A DNA stretch of 50,113 nt from Tissierella creatinophila DSM 6911 (GCF_001940565.1 NZ_LTDM01000009.1:1-50113); one strand, 5' to 3'. Counted from the first letter of the stretch, positions 6,743 to 16,970 are shown. Notes: generated by a model from the letters alone, not told the origin. Made by a program: numbers and translations.

Positions 6743-9700
6743 TGCTATTAGATTTATAAATTTAAACTATAATTACAATGGTATACGTGTAGATGATGAA
6801 ATATTTCATTTGGGAGGAGCGAGTAGTCTTTTATCCCTTCGTAATGGGGGAGGTAAGTCAGTACTTGTGCAAATGATAATTGCTCCATTAGTACATAAAC
6901 GTTATAGAGATAGTAAGGATAGACCATTTGCCGGCTATTTTACTACAAATAAACCAAGCTTTATTTTGATTGAATGGAAATTAGATGGGGATGCAGGATA
7001 TGTACTTACTGGCATGATGGTAAGAAAAAATCAAGAGATAAGGGAAGACCAAAGTCAAATTGATTTAGATATAATGCAATTTATACATGAGTACAAGGAG
7101 CCAAATGATTATGATATACACAATATACCTTTCATTAAAATAGAAAAAGAAAATAAAAAATTAATGAATTATAGTAAATGTAAAGATTTACTTGAAAAAA
7201 TAACTTCAAGTATGAACCATAAATTTTCTTTATATGATATGAATAATAGAAATTCTTCAAGAAATTATTTTAATAAACTTGAAGAGTACAAAATATATAG
7301 TAAAGAATGGGAATCTATTGTTAAAAAGATAAACCTTAAGGAGTCTGGACTGTCAGAACTTTTTATCAATGATAAAGATGAGATGGGACTAATGGAAGAT
7401 TGGTTTTTACCTGCAATTGAAGATAAACTCAATAAGGGAAAGAACCGTATTGATGAATTTAGAAATATCTTAAATAGATTTATAGAACAATATAAGGACA
7501 ATAAGTCTAAAATCGATCAAAAACATATTATTTTGTTGTTTAAAGAAGAAACTAAGAGAATTCTAGCAGTAGCAGAAAACCTTAAAAGCACAATAGATGA
7601 AAAGCAAAACATAGAAAATACAATAGCAAATTTAATAGTGAAACTTAAAAACCTTAGAAATCATCTTGAAACTGAAAAAGATAACCTTATAGAAAAAGAA
7701 AATCTATTAAAAGAAGAGATTAGATCTATTCAATATGAAAAATTATCTTTTGATATATATTTATTGGAAGATGAAAAGCTAAGTTTATTTGAAAGATTAT
7801 CACAATTAAAGAAAAACTTAAGTGAATTTGAAGACAAACGAGTTAAACTTATAAAGGCAAAGTCAATTCAAGAGTGCTCCAAGATATATAGCTTATATAA
7901 AGATGCATCTATGGATGTACAAGAGTTGGAAAATAAATTAGAACTTAAGAAAGAAAAAAACAAGGACAGAGCTCCAGAAAGGGAAAGATTAGGATATACT
8001 TTAAAAATTCATTATGAAAATGAAAAGATGTGTTTGGAAAATCTTATTAAAGAAATAGAAGATGAAATTAATCTTAATAGGACAACACAAAATGATTTAG
8101 AATTAGAACTTAAGAAAAAAGAAGCTGAAGAAAAGGAAAGTATAGGATATCTATCACAACTAAAGACTGAAATAAAAGCATATGGTGAGTTTGAAAAGAG
8201 TTTTAATACATTGTATAAAGAAAATCTAAATAGAAATATTCTTGATGAGTATGAGGATGGAAGTTTGGAATTAAAGATAAAGAACACAGATGAATTAGTA
8301 GAAGTAAAAGGATTTGAATTAATTCGTTTAAAGAAACAAGTTCAAGAAAACAAACAAAAACTTCAAATATATAATAGACAAATCCAAGAAAAAACAGATG
8401 AAAAAGCAACTACATCTCAGGAAATAAAAAACATTGAAGAGAAAATAGCCGAATATAAATCTGAAATTGAAGAAAGAAAGACTATTATCAGATATATAGG
8501 ACTTTCTGAAGATAAACTGTTTTTTAAAGAAGAAATACTAGATTTATTTCAGAAGAAAATGAATGAAATCCAGTTTACTATTAAAGAAGTTGAAAGAGAA
8601 ATAGAAAAATTGGAAAAGGAAAAGGATAGTTTAAAATCAGGTAAAGTTTTAGAACTTCCAAAAGACTTTAAAGATAGGTTAGATTCAGAAAGCATACATT
8701 ATGTGTATGGCATGGACTGGCTAAAAAAGAATGATAAAAGTATTGAAGATAATAAGAATTTAGTAGAAAACAATCCATTTATACCTTATAGCTTAATTAT
8801 GACTAGCAAAGAACTAGAAAAGTTAAAGTTGCAAAACTTATCTATATATACTTCTTTTCCTATTCCAATTATAAAAAGAGAAGATATTGAGCGGGATTTT
8901 GAAGAAAAGAAGTCTTCTGTATATATGAGCAGTAAAGTAAATTTCTATGTTTTATTCAATCAAAATCTATTGAATGAAGAAGAATTAAAAAGAATACTCC
9001 TTTTCAAGGAAGAAGAAATTAAGGCTGTAAGAGATACTTTAGAAACTAGAGAAGAAGAGTACAGTCTATATAATGAAAAATACAATAATATAAAATTCCA
9101 AAAAATCACAGAGAAATCTTATAATAATATTCTTAATCAACTGAAGATTAAAGAGAAGTTAAAAGAAGAATTTGAAATCCAGTTGAAAGCTATCTATGAT
9201 GCTGAACTTCATCTTACAAACATTCAAGAAAAAAATGTGGACTTTATAAGAAAAAGCGAAGTGGTTATTGAAGGTTTAAAACGAAAACAAATAGATTTAA
9301 AAAAGTTAAATGAAAGATATAAAGCGTATTTAGATCAAACAAAAGAGAAATCCAGGACGGATAAGCGACTTTCTAAGATTAAAAATGAAAAAAATTCTAT
9401 AAACGATGAAATTAAGAGTTTATATGAAAAATATGATAAAACAAGAGAGTCAAGACTTGAACAAAAAAGTAATTTAAAAACTATAGAAGAAAAACTTCAA
9501 AAATACTTAATGTATAGTGAGACGGAATTAATACAAAAAGATATTGAAGATATGGAAGCAAGATATAAAGCTCTTACCAATGAAATAACTAGCGAGCTAA
9601 AAGATATAGAAGAAGATTTAAATAAGGCTAGGAATAGATTTAAAGCACAAGAAAAAGATGTAATAGATACTTCTAAAAGATTAAATATCAAGGAAGATGA

Positions 9701-11132
9701 ATATATAAGGAAAGCATATGATAGTTTTATTTTAGATACGATTATAAAAGATATTGTGATAAATGAAGCCGAATTAAAAGATTTAAATAATAGCAGAGAG
9801 GAGTTAGAGACAAATATAGCTGTAGTAGAAAATAAAATAGAGCAAGGTTTTAATAAGCTTTATGATGATTTGGGAGAAAAGGAACTTATAGGAAGAGAAC
9901 AAATAGTATTAAGAGAGTTTAAAAAACGGATAATAGAGAAAAAAGATGATCTTAGAAGGATTAAAGAAAACCAAGAAAAAATTAGTATTAGATTAGCAGA
10001 CTATGAAACCAATATATATGTTTTAGCAGAATATGATGACTTTTTAGTAATAAGACCTGTAGAGTTTGAACATGATATGGAAAATTTAGATAAAGAAGGT
10101 CTAGATAGATTTAGGGGTGAGCTATTACGAGATTATCGACAAATAAATAAAAAAGAAGTTGATTTTAGCCTTGAACTATCAAGTGCTTTAGATAATATAA
10201 TTAGAAACAAAGCTTTTAAAGATGACTTCTTTTACAAACCTCTAAATACACTTTTTTCATTGATTAATGATCCAAATGAGTTTATAGAACAACTTTTGAC
10301 TACTATAAGAGCTTATGACGATTTAATGGCTAAACTTGAAGTAGATATTGCTTTTATTGAGAAGGAGAAAGATGGGGTAATTGAAATTCTATTAGAATAT
10401 ATAAGAGATATTCATAAAAATATGGGGGAAATTGATAAAAACTCTACTATAAAGATTAAAGATAAATATATAAAGATGCTTCGTATTAACTTACCAGAAT
10501 GGGATGAGGAAGAATATTCATATACTATAAAATTGGGGGATATGGTTGAACATTTGATTCAAAGCGGAATAGATCGTCTTGAAAACAATGAAAATATCGA
10601 AGACTTAATTAGTCCTTTTATAACTACAAAAAATTTGTATAATACTGTAGTGGGAATAAACAATATAGAGATTAAACTTTATAAAATAGAGGCTGAAAGG
10701 CAGCATTCAATTAGCTGGTCAGATGTAGCCAAAAATTCAGGTGGGGAAGGATTTTTATCAGCCTTTGTAATATTATCAAGTCTTCTTTCTTTTATGAGAA
10801 GAGATGAAACAGATATATTTGCAGAACTAGAGGAGGGAAAAGTTTTGGTAATGGATAATCCATTTGCCCAAACACATTCATCCCACCTATTGACTCCATT
10901 AATGGATATTGCTAGAAAGAGTAATACTCAGCTTATATGTTTAACGGGGATAGGAGGGGAGTCTATATATAATTGTTTTGATAATATATATATACTTAAT
11001 TTAATCTCTTCTAATCTAAGAAAAGGCACACAGTACCTTACAAGCGAACATACTAAGGGAGAAGAATTTGAAGACATGGTATCATCACAGATAAAGGTAG
11101 AAGATATGGAACAAATAGGATTTTTGTTTTAG
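6729..11132 (+). CDS. jetC: Wadjet JetC: SMC-like ATPase (MksB-like)
   Basis: A 1467-residue SMC-type protein. The N-terminal head has a Walker A, RNGGGKS (residues 38-44). Two long coiled-coil arms (about 250-640 and 745-1200) flank a non-coiled hinge-like region (about 645-745). The C-terminal head has the ABC signature NSGGEG (from 1336) and Walker B KVLVMDNPFAQ with D1376. The usual glutamate after the Walker-B aspartate is N1377, and the first Walker-A glycine (GxNGxGKS) is Leu. Both could be family traits of this JetC branch. In Wadjet, JetC loop-extrudes DNA and presents circular plasmids to JetD. It is last in the operon and no frame disruption is seen. Confidence 0.88.
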   Translation: MSKINAIRFINLNYNYNGIRVDDEIFHLGGASSLLSLRNGGGKSVLVQMIIAPLVHKRYRDSKDRPFAGYFTTNKPSFILIEWKLDGDAGYVLTGMMVRKNQEIREDQSQIDLDIMQFIHEYKEPNDYDIHNIPFIKIEKENKKLMNYSKCKDLLEKITSSMNHKFSLYDMNNRNSSRNYFNKLEEYKIYSKEWESIVKKINLKESGLSELFINDKDEMGLMEDWFLPAIEDKLNKGKNRIDEFRNILNRFIEQYKDNKSKIDQKHIILLFKEETKRILAVAENLKSTIDEKQNIENTIANLIVKLKNLRNHLETEKDNLIEKENLLKEEIRSIQYEKLSFDIYLLEDEKLSLFERLSQLKKNLSEFEDKRVKLIKAKSIQECSKIYSLYKDASMDVQELENKLELKKEKNKDRAPERERLGYTLKIHYENEKMCLENLIKEIEDEINLNRTTQNDLELELKKKEAEEKESIGYLSQLKTEIKAYGEFEKSFNTLYKENLNRNILDEYEDGSLELKIKNTDELVEVKGFELIRLKKQVQENKQKLQIYNRQIQEKTDEKATTSQEIKNIEEKIAEYKSEIEERKTIIRYIGLSEDKLFFKEEILDLFQKKMNEIQFTIKEVEREIEKLEKEKDSLKSGKVLELPKDFKDRLDSESIHYVYGMDWLKKNDKSIEDNKNLVENNPFIPYSLIMTSKELEKLKLQNLSIYTSFPIPIIKREDIERDFEEKKSSVYMSSKVNFYVLFNQNLLNEEELKRILLFKEEEIKAVRDTLETREEEYSLYNEKYNNIKFQKITEKSYNNILNQLKIKEKLKEEFEIQLKAIYDAELHLTNIQEKNVDFIRKSEVVIEGLKRKQIDLKKLNERYKAYLDQTKEKSRTDKRLSKIKNEKNSINDEIKSLYEKYDKTRESRLEQKSNLKTIEEKLQKYLMYSETELIQKDIEDMEARYKALTNEITSELKDIEEDLNKARNRFKAQEKDVIDTSKRLNIKEDEYIRKAYDSFILDTIIKDIVINEAELKDLNNSREELETNIAVVENKIEQGFNKLYDDLGEKELIGREQIVLREFKKRIIEKKDDLRRIKENQEKISIRLADYETNIYVLAEYDDFLVIRPVEFEHDMENLDKEGLDRFRGELLRDYRQINKKEVDFSLELSSALDNIIRNKAFKDDFFYKPLNTLFSLINDPNEFIEQLLTTIRAYDDLMAKLEVDIAFIEKEKDGVIEILLEYIRDIHKNMGEIDKNSTIKIKDKYIKMLRINLPEWDEEEYSYTIKLGDMVEHLIQSGIDRLENNENIEDLISPFITTKNLYNTVVGINNIEIKLYKIEAERQHSISWSDVAKNSGGEGFLSAFVILSSLLSFMRRDETDIFAELEEGKVLVMDNPFAQTHSSHLLTPLMDIARKSNTQLICLTGIGGESIYNCFDNIYILNLISSNLRKGTQYLTSEHTKGEEFEDMVSSQIKVEDMEQIGFLF

Positions 11133-11222
11133 ACAGTTAAGTTTCTTTATAAAACTTTATCTTTATAAAACTCTATAAGTTTTAAAAGTCTTATATTTTT
11201 AAGTCTATATTTCTCTGAAGAG

Positions 11223-11251
11223 TTTACCTTGAGAGTATTTTACGATATACT
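11223..11251 (+). promoter_or_regulatory. Probable polA promoter
   Basis: TTTACC (11223-11228) and TATACT (11246-11251) are 17 bases apart, 33 bases before the polA ATG. The ribosome-binding site GGGAGTGGAAAG follows directly. Confidence 0.5.
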
Positions 11252-11283
11252 AAGAGTTATGAATAAAGATTGGGAGTGGAAAG

Positions 11284-13956
11284 ATGGATAACAAAAAATT
11301 GATGATAATAGATGGGAGTTCGCTACTTCATAGGGCTTTTTACGCACTGCCTCTTTTAACTACAAAAGAAGGTGTATATACAAATGGAGTTTATGGATTC
11401 TTAACTATGCTTTATAGGATAAAAGAAGAATACGATCCAGGATATATTTGTGTTGCTTTTGATAAAAAAGGACCTACATTTAGACATAAAGAGTATAAAG
11501 AATATAAAGGAACAAGAGATAAAAGCCCTACTGAACTGGCTCAGCAGTTTCCAATTATTAGAGAGACTCTCAATGCTATGAATATAGTAGTTTTAGAAAT
11601 GGACGAATATGAAGCAGATGATATAGCAGGTACTCTTGCAAAGATGGGTGAGAGTCAAGGTTTAGAGACAATTCTTGTTACAGGAGATAAGGACTATTTA
11701 CAGCTTGCAACAGATAATACTAAGGTACTGATAACTAGAAAAGGTATAACAGAACTTGAGATATTTGATAGAGCTAAGATAGAAGAAGTTTATGGCATAA
11801 CTCCAGCCCAATTAATAGATCTTAAAGGACTTATGGGTGATAAATCAGACAATATTCCTGGAGTCCCTGGAATTGGTGAAAAGACAGGTTTAAAACTTAT
11901 AAAAGAATTCAAGAATATAGAAGGTGTATATGAGAATATAGATAATATAAGCGGTAAAAAATTAAAAGAAAATCTAATAGAAAATGAGACAATAGCATAT
12001 CTTAGTAGGAGACTTGGAGAAATTATAACCAATGTTCCTTTAGATTCAGATATAGAAGGTTTAAAGACTAGGGAACCGGATTTTGAAGAGCTTTTAAAGA
12101 TATATGAAAGTTTTGAGTTTAAAAGTCTTATAAGTAAGATTCCTTCAGAGTACTCACAAATAGAAGAAGTACTTGATTTTGATATAGAACATAATGATAT
12201 AACTAGTGAAGACTTTAGTAGAGTAGTAGATTTAATAGAGAAAAAAAACAAGTTTGCATTTAAGTTTTTAATAGATAATTGGAACTATATTGAAGATAGC
12301 ATATTAGCAGTAGCTATAAAGGTAGAAGGGGAGCCTACATTTTATATAGATTTAAAGGACTCTTTAGGTAGTTTTATAGAAAGTTTTAAAGATGTATTTC
12401 AATCTGAAAAAATAGAAAAGTTAGGATATAGTTTAAAAGATGATATAATAGTCTTATTTAGACTCCATATCCAAATAGAAAACTATATATTTGACCCTAA
12501 GATAGCACAGTATCTTATAAATCCTAGTCAAAGTGAATATTCTATAAACAATTTGAGTCAGGAGTATATAAATTATTATGGAATAGATGAAGAAGCGCTA
12601 CTTGGAAAGGGTAAGAAAAAGAAAAACTTCAATGATATAACAGAAGAAGAAAGAAGAGTGTACCTATCTTATATGCTTCAGGTAACATTTAAATTAGAAG
12701 ATGTAATGATGGACATTTTAAGGAAACAAAATATGGAAGAACTATATAAAAACGTGGAAAATCCACTTATAGAAGTACTAGCAAATATGGAATATATAGG
12801 TTTTAAGATAGATAAAGAAGAACTTATTAGCTTAGGTGAAAAATATAGTAATGAGATAGAAACTTTAACTAGTGAAATATATGAACTTTCAGAAGTAGAG
12901 TTCAATATAAATTCACCTAAGCAGATGGGAGAAATCCTATTTGACAAATTAGAGCTTCCAGTTATAAAGAAAACCAAAACAGGTTACTCTACAAATGTAG
13001 AAGTACTAGAAAAGCTACAAGGCAAACACCCTATTATTGATAAAATACTAAGATATAGGCAAATTGTAAAGCTCAAATCAACATATATAGATGGTTATCT
13101 AAATCTTATAAATCCTAAAAACGGTAGAATACATTCTAGCTTTAATCAGACTATAACTACTACAGGAAGGATTTCAAGTACTGAACCAAACCTTCAAAAC
13201 ATACCTATAAGAACAGAAGATGGCAAGATGATTAGAAAGGCGTTTGTAGCAAGTGATGAAAATCATATACTAGTAGATGCTGACTATTCTCAGATAGAAC
13301 TTAGAGTACTAGCCCATATATCTAAAGATGAAAAGATGATAGAAGCATTTAAAGAAAAGATAGACATACACAGTAAAACTGCTTCTGAAGTATTTCATGT
13401 TCCGTTAAATGAAGTAACACCCACGCTTCGTAGCAATGCAAAGGCTGTAAACTTTGGTATTGTATATGGTATATCTGATTATGGACTTTCAAGAGATTTA
13501 AATATTTCTAGAAAAGAAGCTAAAGAGTATATAGATAATTATCTGGAAAACTATAAGGGTATAAGAAAGTTTATGGTAGATATAGTTGAAGAGGGAAAAG
13601 AGAATGGTTTTGTAGAGACACTTCTTCACAGAAGAAGGTATATTCCTGAATTACAAGCTAAAAACTTTAATGTAAGGTCTTTTGGAGAGCGAATTGCTAT
13701 GAACACTCCTATACAAGGAAGTGCAGCTGATATTATAAAGATGGCAATGGTAGAAGTTTATGATGCTTTAAAGACAAGAGGTTTAAAATCCAAACTAATT
13801 CTTCAAGTTCATGATGAGCTAATTATAGAAACAATTAAAGAAGAACTAGATGATGTTAAATCAATTATGAAAGACATTATGGAGAGTGCTATAAAACTAG
13901 ATGTTCCTTTAAAAGTTGATATAGAAGTTGGAGATAGTTGGTATGATACACACTAA
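11284..13956 (+). CDS. polA: DNA polymerase I
   Basis: An 890-residue family A polymerase. The N-terminal 5' nuclease (about 1-295) has DGSSLLHRAFYAL, DEYEADDIAG and GDKSDNIPGVPGIGEKT. The middle 3'-5' exonuclease-like domain (about 310-480) lacks the DxE metal ligands (KFAFKFLIDNW in their place), so proofreading is probably absent, as in many Firmicutes. The polymerase domain has motif A DADYSQIELR (near 665), the O-helix RSNAKAVNFGIVYG (near 716) and motif C QVHDEL (near 841). It acts in Okazaki-fragment maturation and repair. coaE overlaps its 3' end. Confidence 0.97.
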   Translation: MDNKKLMIIDGSSLLHRAFYALPLLTTKEGVYTNGVYGFLTMLYRIKEEYDPGYICVAFDKKGPTFRHKEYKEYKGTRDKSPTELAQQFPIIRETLNAMNIVVLEMDEYEADDIAGTLAKMGESQGLETILVTGDKDYLQLATDNTKVLITRKGITELEIFDRAKIEEVYGITPAQLIDLKGLMGDKSDNIPGVPGIGEKTGLKLIKEFKNIEGVYENIDNISGKKLKENLIENETIAYLSRRLGEIITNVPLDSDIEGLKTREPDFEELLKIYESFEFKSLISKIPSEYSQIEEVLDFDIEHNDITSEDFSRVVDLIEKKNKFAFKFLIDNWNYIEDSILAVAIKVEGEPTFYIDLKDSLGSFIESFKDVFQSEKIEKLGYSLKDDIIVLFRLHIQIENYIFDPKIAQYLINPSQSEYSINNLSQEYINYYGIDEEALLGKGKKKKNFNDITEEERRVYLSYMLQVTFKLEDVMMDILRKQNMEELYKNVENPLIEVLANMEYIGFKIDKEELISLGEKYSNEIETLTSEIYELSEVEFNINSPKQMGEILFDKLELPVIKKTKTGYSTNVEVLEKLQGKHPIIDKILRYRQIVKLKSTYIDGYLNLINPKNGRIHSSFNQTITTTGRISSTEPNLQNIPIRTEDGKMIRKAFVASDENHILVDADYSQIELRVLAHISKDEKMIEAFKEKIDIHSKTASEVFHVPLNEVTPTLRSNAKAVNFGIVYGISDYGLSRDLNISRKEAKEYIDNYLENYKGIRKFMVDIVEEGKENGFVETLLHRRRYIPELQAKNFNVRSFGERIAMNTPIQGSAADIIKMAMVEVYDALKTRGLKSKLILQVHDELIIETIKEELDDVKSIMKDIMESAIKLDVPLKVDIEVGDSWYDTH

Positions 13957-14554
13957 TGGTAGAATAATAGGTATAACAGGTGGAATAGCTACAGGAAAGT
14001 CTACTGTAACAGAATATATACAAGATAAAGGATACAAGGTGATAGATGCAGATAAAATAGCTAAAAGTTTAATGGTAAAAGGAAGCTCTAGTTATAAAAA
14101 AACAGTAGAATATTTTGGGAAAGATATATTAAAGAAAAATGGAGAGATAGATAGAAAAGTTTTAGGGGATAAGGTTTTTTCTAATCCTAAACTTCTTAAA
14201 GTCTTAAATAGTTTAACCCATCCATTTATATTTGAAGAAATAAAAAGGCAATTAGAAGAGGCTTATTTAGATGATATTATATTTTTAGATATACCACTAT
14301 TATTTGAAGAGTATGATAATATTTTAAAATATGATATTCATTTTGATGAGATATGGCTTGTATTTGCTGATAGAGACACTCAGATTAAGAGACTTATGAA
14401 GAGAAATGATTTGACAAAAAAAGAAGCTATAGAAAGAATAGATGCTCAAATAGATATGGATTGGAAGAAAGGAAAAGCTACTAGGATTATCTATAATTTA
14501 CATTCAATAGAAAACTTAAAGAAAGATATAAACTTGTTGTTAGAAAACTTATGA
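13943..14554 (+). CDS. coaE: Dephospho-CoA kinase
   Basis: This kinase phosphorylates dephospho-CoA at the 3'-hydroxyl, the last step of coenzyme A synthesis. The P-loop GGIATGKST (residues 13-21 of the chosen start), DADKIA, LTHPFIF and DIPLLFE match the family. ATG 13943 is preferred over the in-frame TTG at 13928, because homologues start just before the first strand IIGITGG and GGAGAT lies 7 bases upstream. The product is 203 residues, the usual length. It overlaps polA by 14 bases, the common clostridial polA-coaE pair. Confidence 0.95.
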   Translation: MIHTNGRIIGITGGIATGKSTVTEYIQDKGYKVIDADKIAKSLMVKGSSSYKKTVEYFGKDILKKNGEIDRKVLGDKVFSNPKLLKVLNSLTHPFIFEEIKRQLEEAYLDDIIFLDIPLLFEEYDNILKYDIHFDEIWLVFADRDTQIKRLMKRNDLTKKEAIERIDAQIDMDWKKGKATRIIYNLHSIENLKKDINLLLENL

Positions 14555-14571
14555 ACAAATAGGAGGAAAAT

Positions 14572-15216
14572 TTGAGATTTTTTAAAAGAATTATTACTAA
14601 AATTTTGATCTTTTTTAGCTTGCTTTTTATCATATCTTCTGTGATAGGAGTAATAGTCTATAGTAGATACCCTCTATATTATAAAGAAGATATAGGTAAA
14701 GCAGCTAATAAATACAATATAGACCCATATCTAATAGTATCTATTATAAATGTTGAAAGTGGATTTCATAAAGAAGCGAAATCATCTAAAGATGCTAGAG
14801 GACTTATGCAAATTGTTGACCAAACAGGTGAGTGGGGAGCAAAAGAGTTAAAAATAGCTAATTATCAAAAGGACAATCTTTTTGATCCAAAACTAAATAT
14901 AGAATTGGGAACTTGGTATTTAGAAAGACTGGGCAAGGAATTTGATGGAGATTTAAATCTTATATTAGCAGCTTACAATGGAGGAAGTGGAAATGTTAAT
15001 AAATGGCTTAAAGATAAAAACTATTCTAAAGATGGAAAAAAACTAGATAAGATTCCTTTTAAGGAGACAGAAAACTATGTTGAAAAGGTAAAGTCAGGTT
15101 ATGAAAATTATAAAAAGTTATATGGAGAGATAAATTTTCAAGATGCTGGTTATGATTCTCTCTTTATTAATTATATATATAAACTAAAATCATATATAAA
15201 AGAAATAGAGGAGTAA
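14572..15216 (+). CDS. Membrane-anchored lytic transglycosylase (SLT domain)
   Basis: A 214-residue peptidoglycan-cleaving enzyme. An uncleaved signal anchor at about 10-30 is followed by an SLT/lysozyme-like domain: catalytic E62 in NVESGFH, RGLMQI (76-81), and AAYNGGSGNV (from about 134). It cuts the MurNAc-GlcNAc bond outside the membrane. Start is TTG 14572, six bases after a strong AGGAGG. It follows coaE by 17 bases and precedes the OppA-like lipoprotein by 14, so polA-coaE-slt-oppA look like one transcript. This order (coaE then SLT) recurs in clostridia. Confidence 0.9.
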   Translation: MRFFKRIITKILIFFSLLFIISSVIGVIVYSRYPLYYKEDIGKAANKYNIDPYLIVSIINVESGFHKEAKSSKDARGLMQIVDQTGEWGAKELKIANYQKDNLFDPKLNIELGTWYLERLGKEFDGDLNLILAAYNGGSGNVNKWLKDKNYSKDGKKLDKIPFKETENYVEKVKSGYENYKKLYGEINFQDAGYDSLFINYIYKLKSYIKEIEE

Positions 15217-15230
15217 GGAAGGCGATATAG

Positions 15231-16907
15231 ATGAAAAAGAGAATATTTTTTGTTAGTATTTTACTAATAATGAGTATCTTATTTTCGGGTTGTAACGGTT
15301 TTAAAAGGGTTGAAGATAAAGATAATGTAGGAAAAGGAAAACTAGAGAGGCCTTCCTCAGATCGAGATAAAATAATTATTCCACTTACAAAACTAAATAC
15401 ACTAGATCCACTAGAGAACAATAATTTTAATTATTATAATTTTAGTAAACTTATGTATGAAGGATTATTTGAATTTGATAAGAATCTAAAAGTCAAGCCA
15501 CTATTAGTAGATAATTATAGTATAGAAGATGATGGAAAAAAGATAACTCTAGAGTTGAAAAAAGACATCTATTGGCATAATGGAGATAAGCTTACAACCG
15601 AAGATATAGATTTTACGATAAAGACTATTAAAAATTTAAATAAAGAAAGTATTTATAAAAATAGTATTCTTTCTGCTTTAGGAAGCTTTAGATATTTTAA
15701 TATCAAATCCTTTATAAAAACTAATATAATTGATGAAAATAAAATAGAATTATACTTTGACAATATTTATTCCAACAACTTAGAAGCTCTTACTTTTCCT
15801 ATAGTAAATAAAGATTCATATAGTGAATTAGAGGATGAATATACACCTATTGGAACAGGACCATATAAATATAAAAAGTATAATACTTCAAATGGAGTAG
15901 AATTAATTAAAAATGACAGGTATTGGAATGGAGAAGTAAATATACCCAGGATATTAGGTAGAATTTTTCAAGACGAAGATTTAATAGTTAAAGCTTTCGA
16001 AGATGGTAGAACGGATTTTGTAAATATCACGGGAGTCGATGGAGAAAAGTACAAAAAAGATTCTAATACAAGAATACTAGAGTATACATCATCTGAATAT
16101 GAATTTTTAGGATATAATTTTAAAAATAAAATATTAAATGGTGAAAAAGGTGAGGAAATTAGAAAGGCTATATATTATGGAATAAATAGGCAAGAGATAA
16201 TAGGAGAAGTATATTTAGGTCATGCTACACAAGTAGATACGCCAATACATCCAGATTCATATTTAACAAATGGTGTTACAAATATCTATGGCCATAATAT
16301 AGAAAAAGCTAAAGATATATTAAAAGATAGTGGCTTTGACTCTGTTGATAGTGATGGAATTTTAAAAGACAACCTGGGAAGAAGACTTTCTTTTAGACTT
16401 CTTACTAACTCTTCAAATAGACACAGAATGAAAGCAGCTGAGATAATAAAAGAAAATTTAAAAGATATCGGTATAGAGATCTTGTTAGAATATCCTCCTG
16501 TTGATATAGATAGTTTAGATAATGAAAAAATAGATGAAGAGTGGAAAATTTTAAATAAAACTATAAAAGATGGAAAATATGATATAGCACTCTTAGGATG
16601 GGAATTATCCCTTATCCAAGATTTATCTTTTATGTTTCACAGTTCTTTTAAATATTCTGGATCAAACTTTATAAAGTATAATGATAACATTATGGATAAT
16701 TTACTAGAAGGTGCTTATATAAATAGCCAGGAAGATAAGAAAAAAGCATATGAAGGCATACAAAACTATATAATGGAAGAACTTCCATATGGAAGCCTTT
16801 ATTTTACAAACAAATCACTGTTGTCAAGGGATAATATAAAAGGACCACTTGAGCCAACATTTTTTAATTTGTATAGAGGCCTTGAAAAATGCATGATATT
16901 GGAATAG
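15231..16907 (+). CDS. Peptide-type ABC transporter solute-binding lipoprotein
   Basis: A 558-residue family 5 extracellular solute-binding protein (OppA/DppA type). The signal peptide ends in a lipobox LFSGC with C21 as the lipidated residue. The body shows the typical ILYWHNGDKLTTEDIDFTI-like strand pattern (here DIYWHNGDKLTTEDIDFTIK), GTGPYKYKKY, RKAIYYGINRQEII and the C-terminal ENLKDIGIEI segment. It binds oligopeptides or similar ligands outside the cell. No permease or ATPase genes adjoin it, so it is an orphan receptor that must share a permease encoded elsewhere, or serve another role. Confidence 0.88.
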   Translation: MKKRIFFVSILLIMSILFSGCNGFKRVEDKDNVGKGKLERPSSDRDKIIIPLTKLNTLDPLENNNFNYYNFSKLMYEGLFEFDKNLKVKPLLVDNYSIEDDGKKITLELKKDIYWHNGDKLTTEDIDFTIKTIKNLNKESIYKNSILSALGSFRYFNIKSFIKTNIIDENKIELYFDNIYSNNLEALTFPIVNKDSYSELEDEYTPIGTGPYKYKKYNTSNGVELIKNDRYWNGEVNIPRILGRIFQDEDLIVKAFEDGRTDFVNITGVDGEKYKKDSNTRILEYTSSEYEFLGYNFKNKILNGEKGEEIRKAIYYGINRQEIIGEVYLGHATQVDTPIHPDSYLTNGVTNIYGHNIEKAKDILKDSGFDSVDSDGILKDNLGRRLSFRLLTNSSNRHRMKAAEIIKENLKDIGIEILLEYPPVDIDSLDNEKIDEEWKILNKTIKDGKYDIALLGWELSLIQDLSFMFHSSFKYSGSNFIKYNDNIMDNLLEGAYINSQEDKKKAYEGIQNYIMEELPYGSLYFTNKSLLSRDNIKGPLEPTFFNLYRGLEKCMILE

Positions 16908-16923
16908 TAAGAATAATATTAAC

Positions 16924-16951
16924 TTGAAAAATTTCTAAAAAAGTTTATAAT
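16924..16951 (+). promoter_or_regulatory. Promoter of tRNA-Leu(GAG)
   Basis: TTGAAA (16924-16929) and TATAAT (16946-16951), 16-base spacer, 19 bases upstream of the tRNA 5' end. Confidence 0.75.
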
Positions 16952-16970
16952 GTAGATAAGAAACATAAAT

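Noticed and set aside
11166-11184. TAAAACT-CTATA-AGTTTTA hairpin as terminator of the Wadjet operon
   Set aside because: Only A/T-rich 7-bp stem and the next T-run comes 11 bases later; possible but too weak to call.
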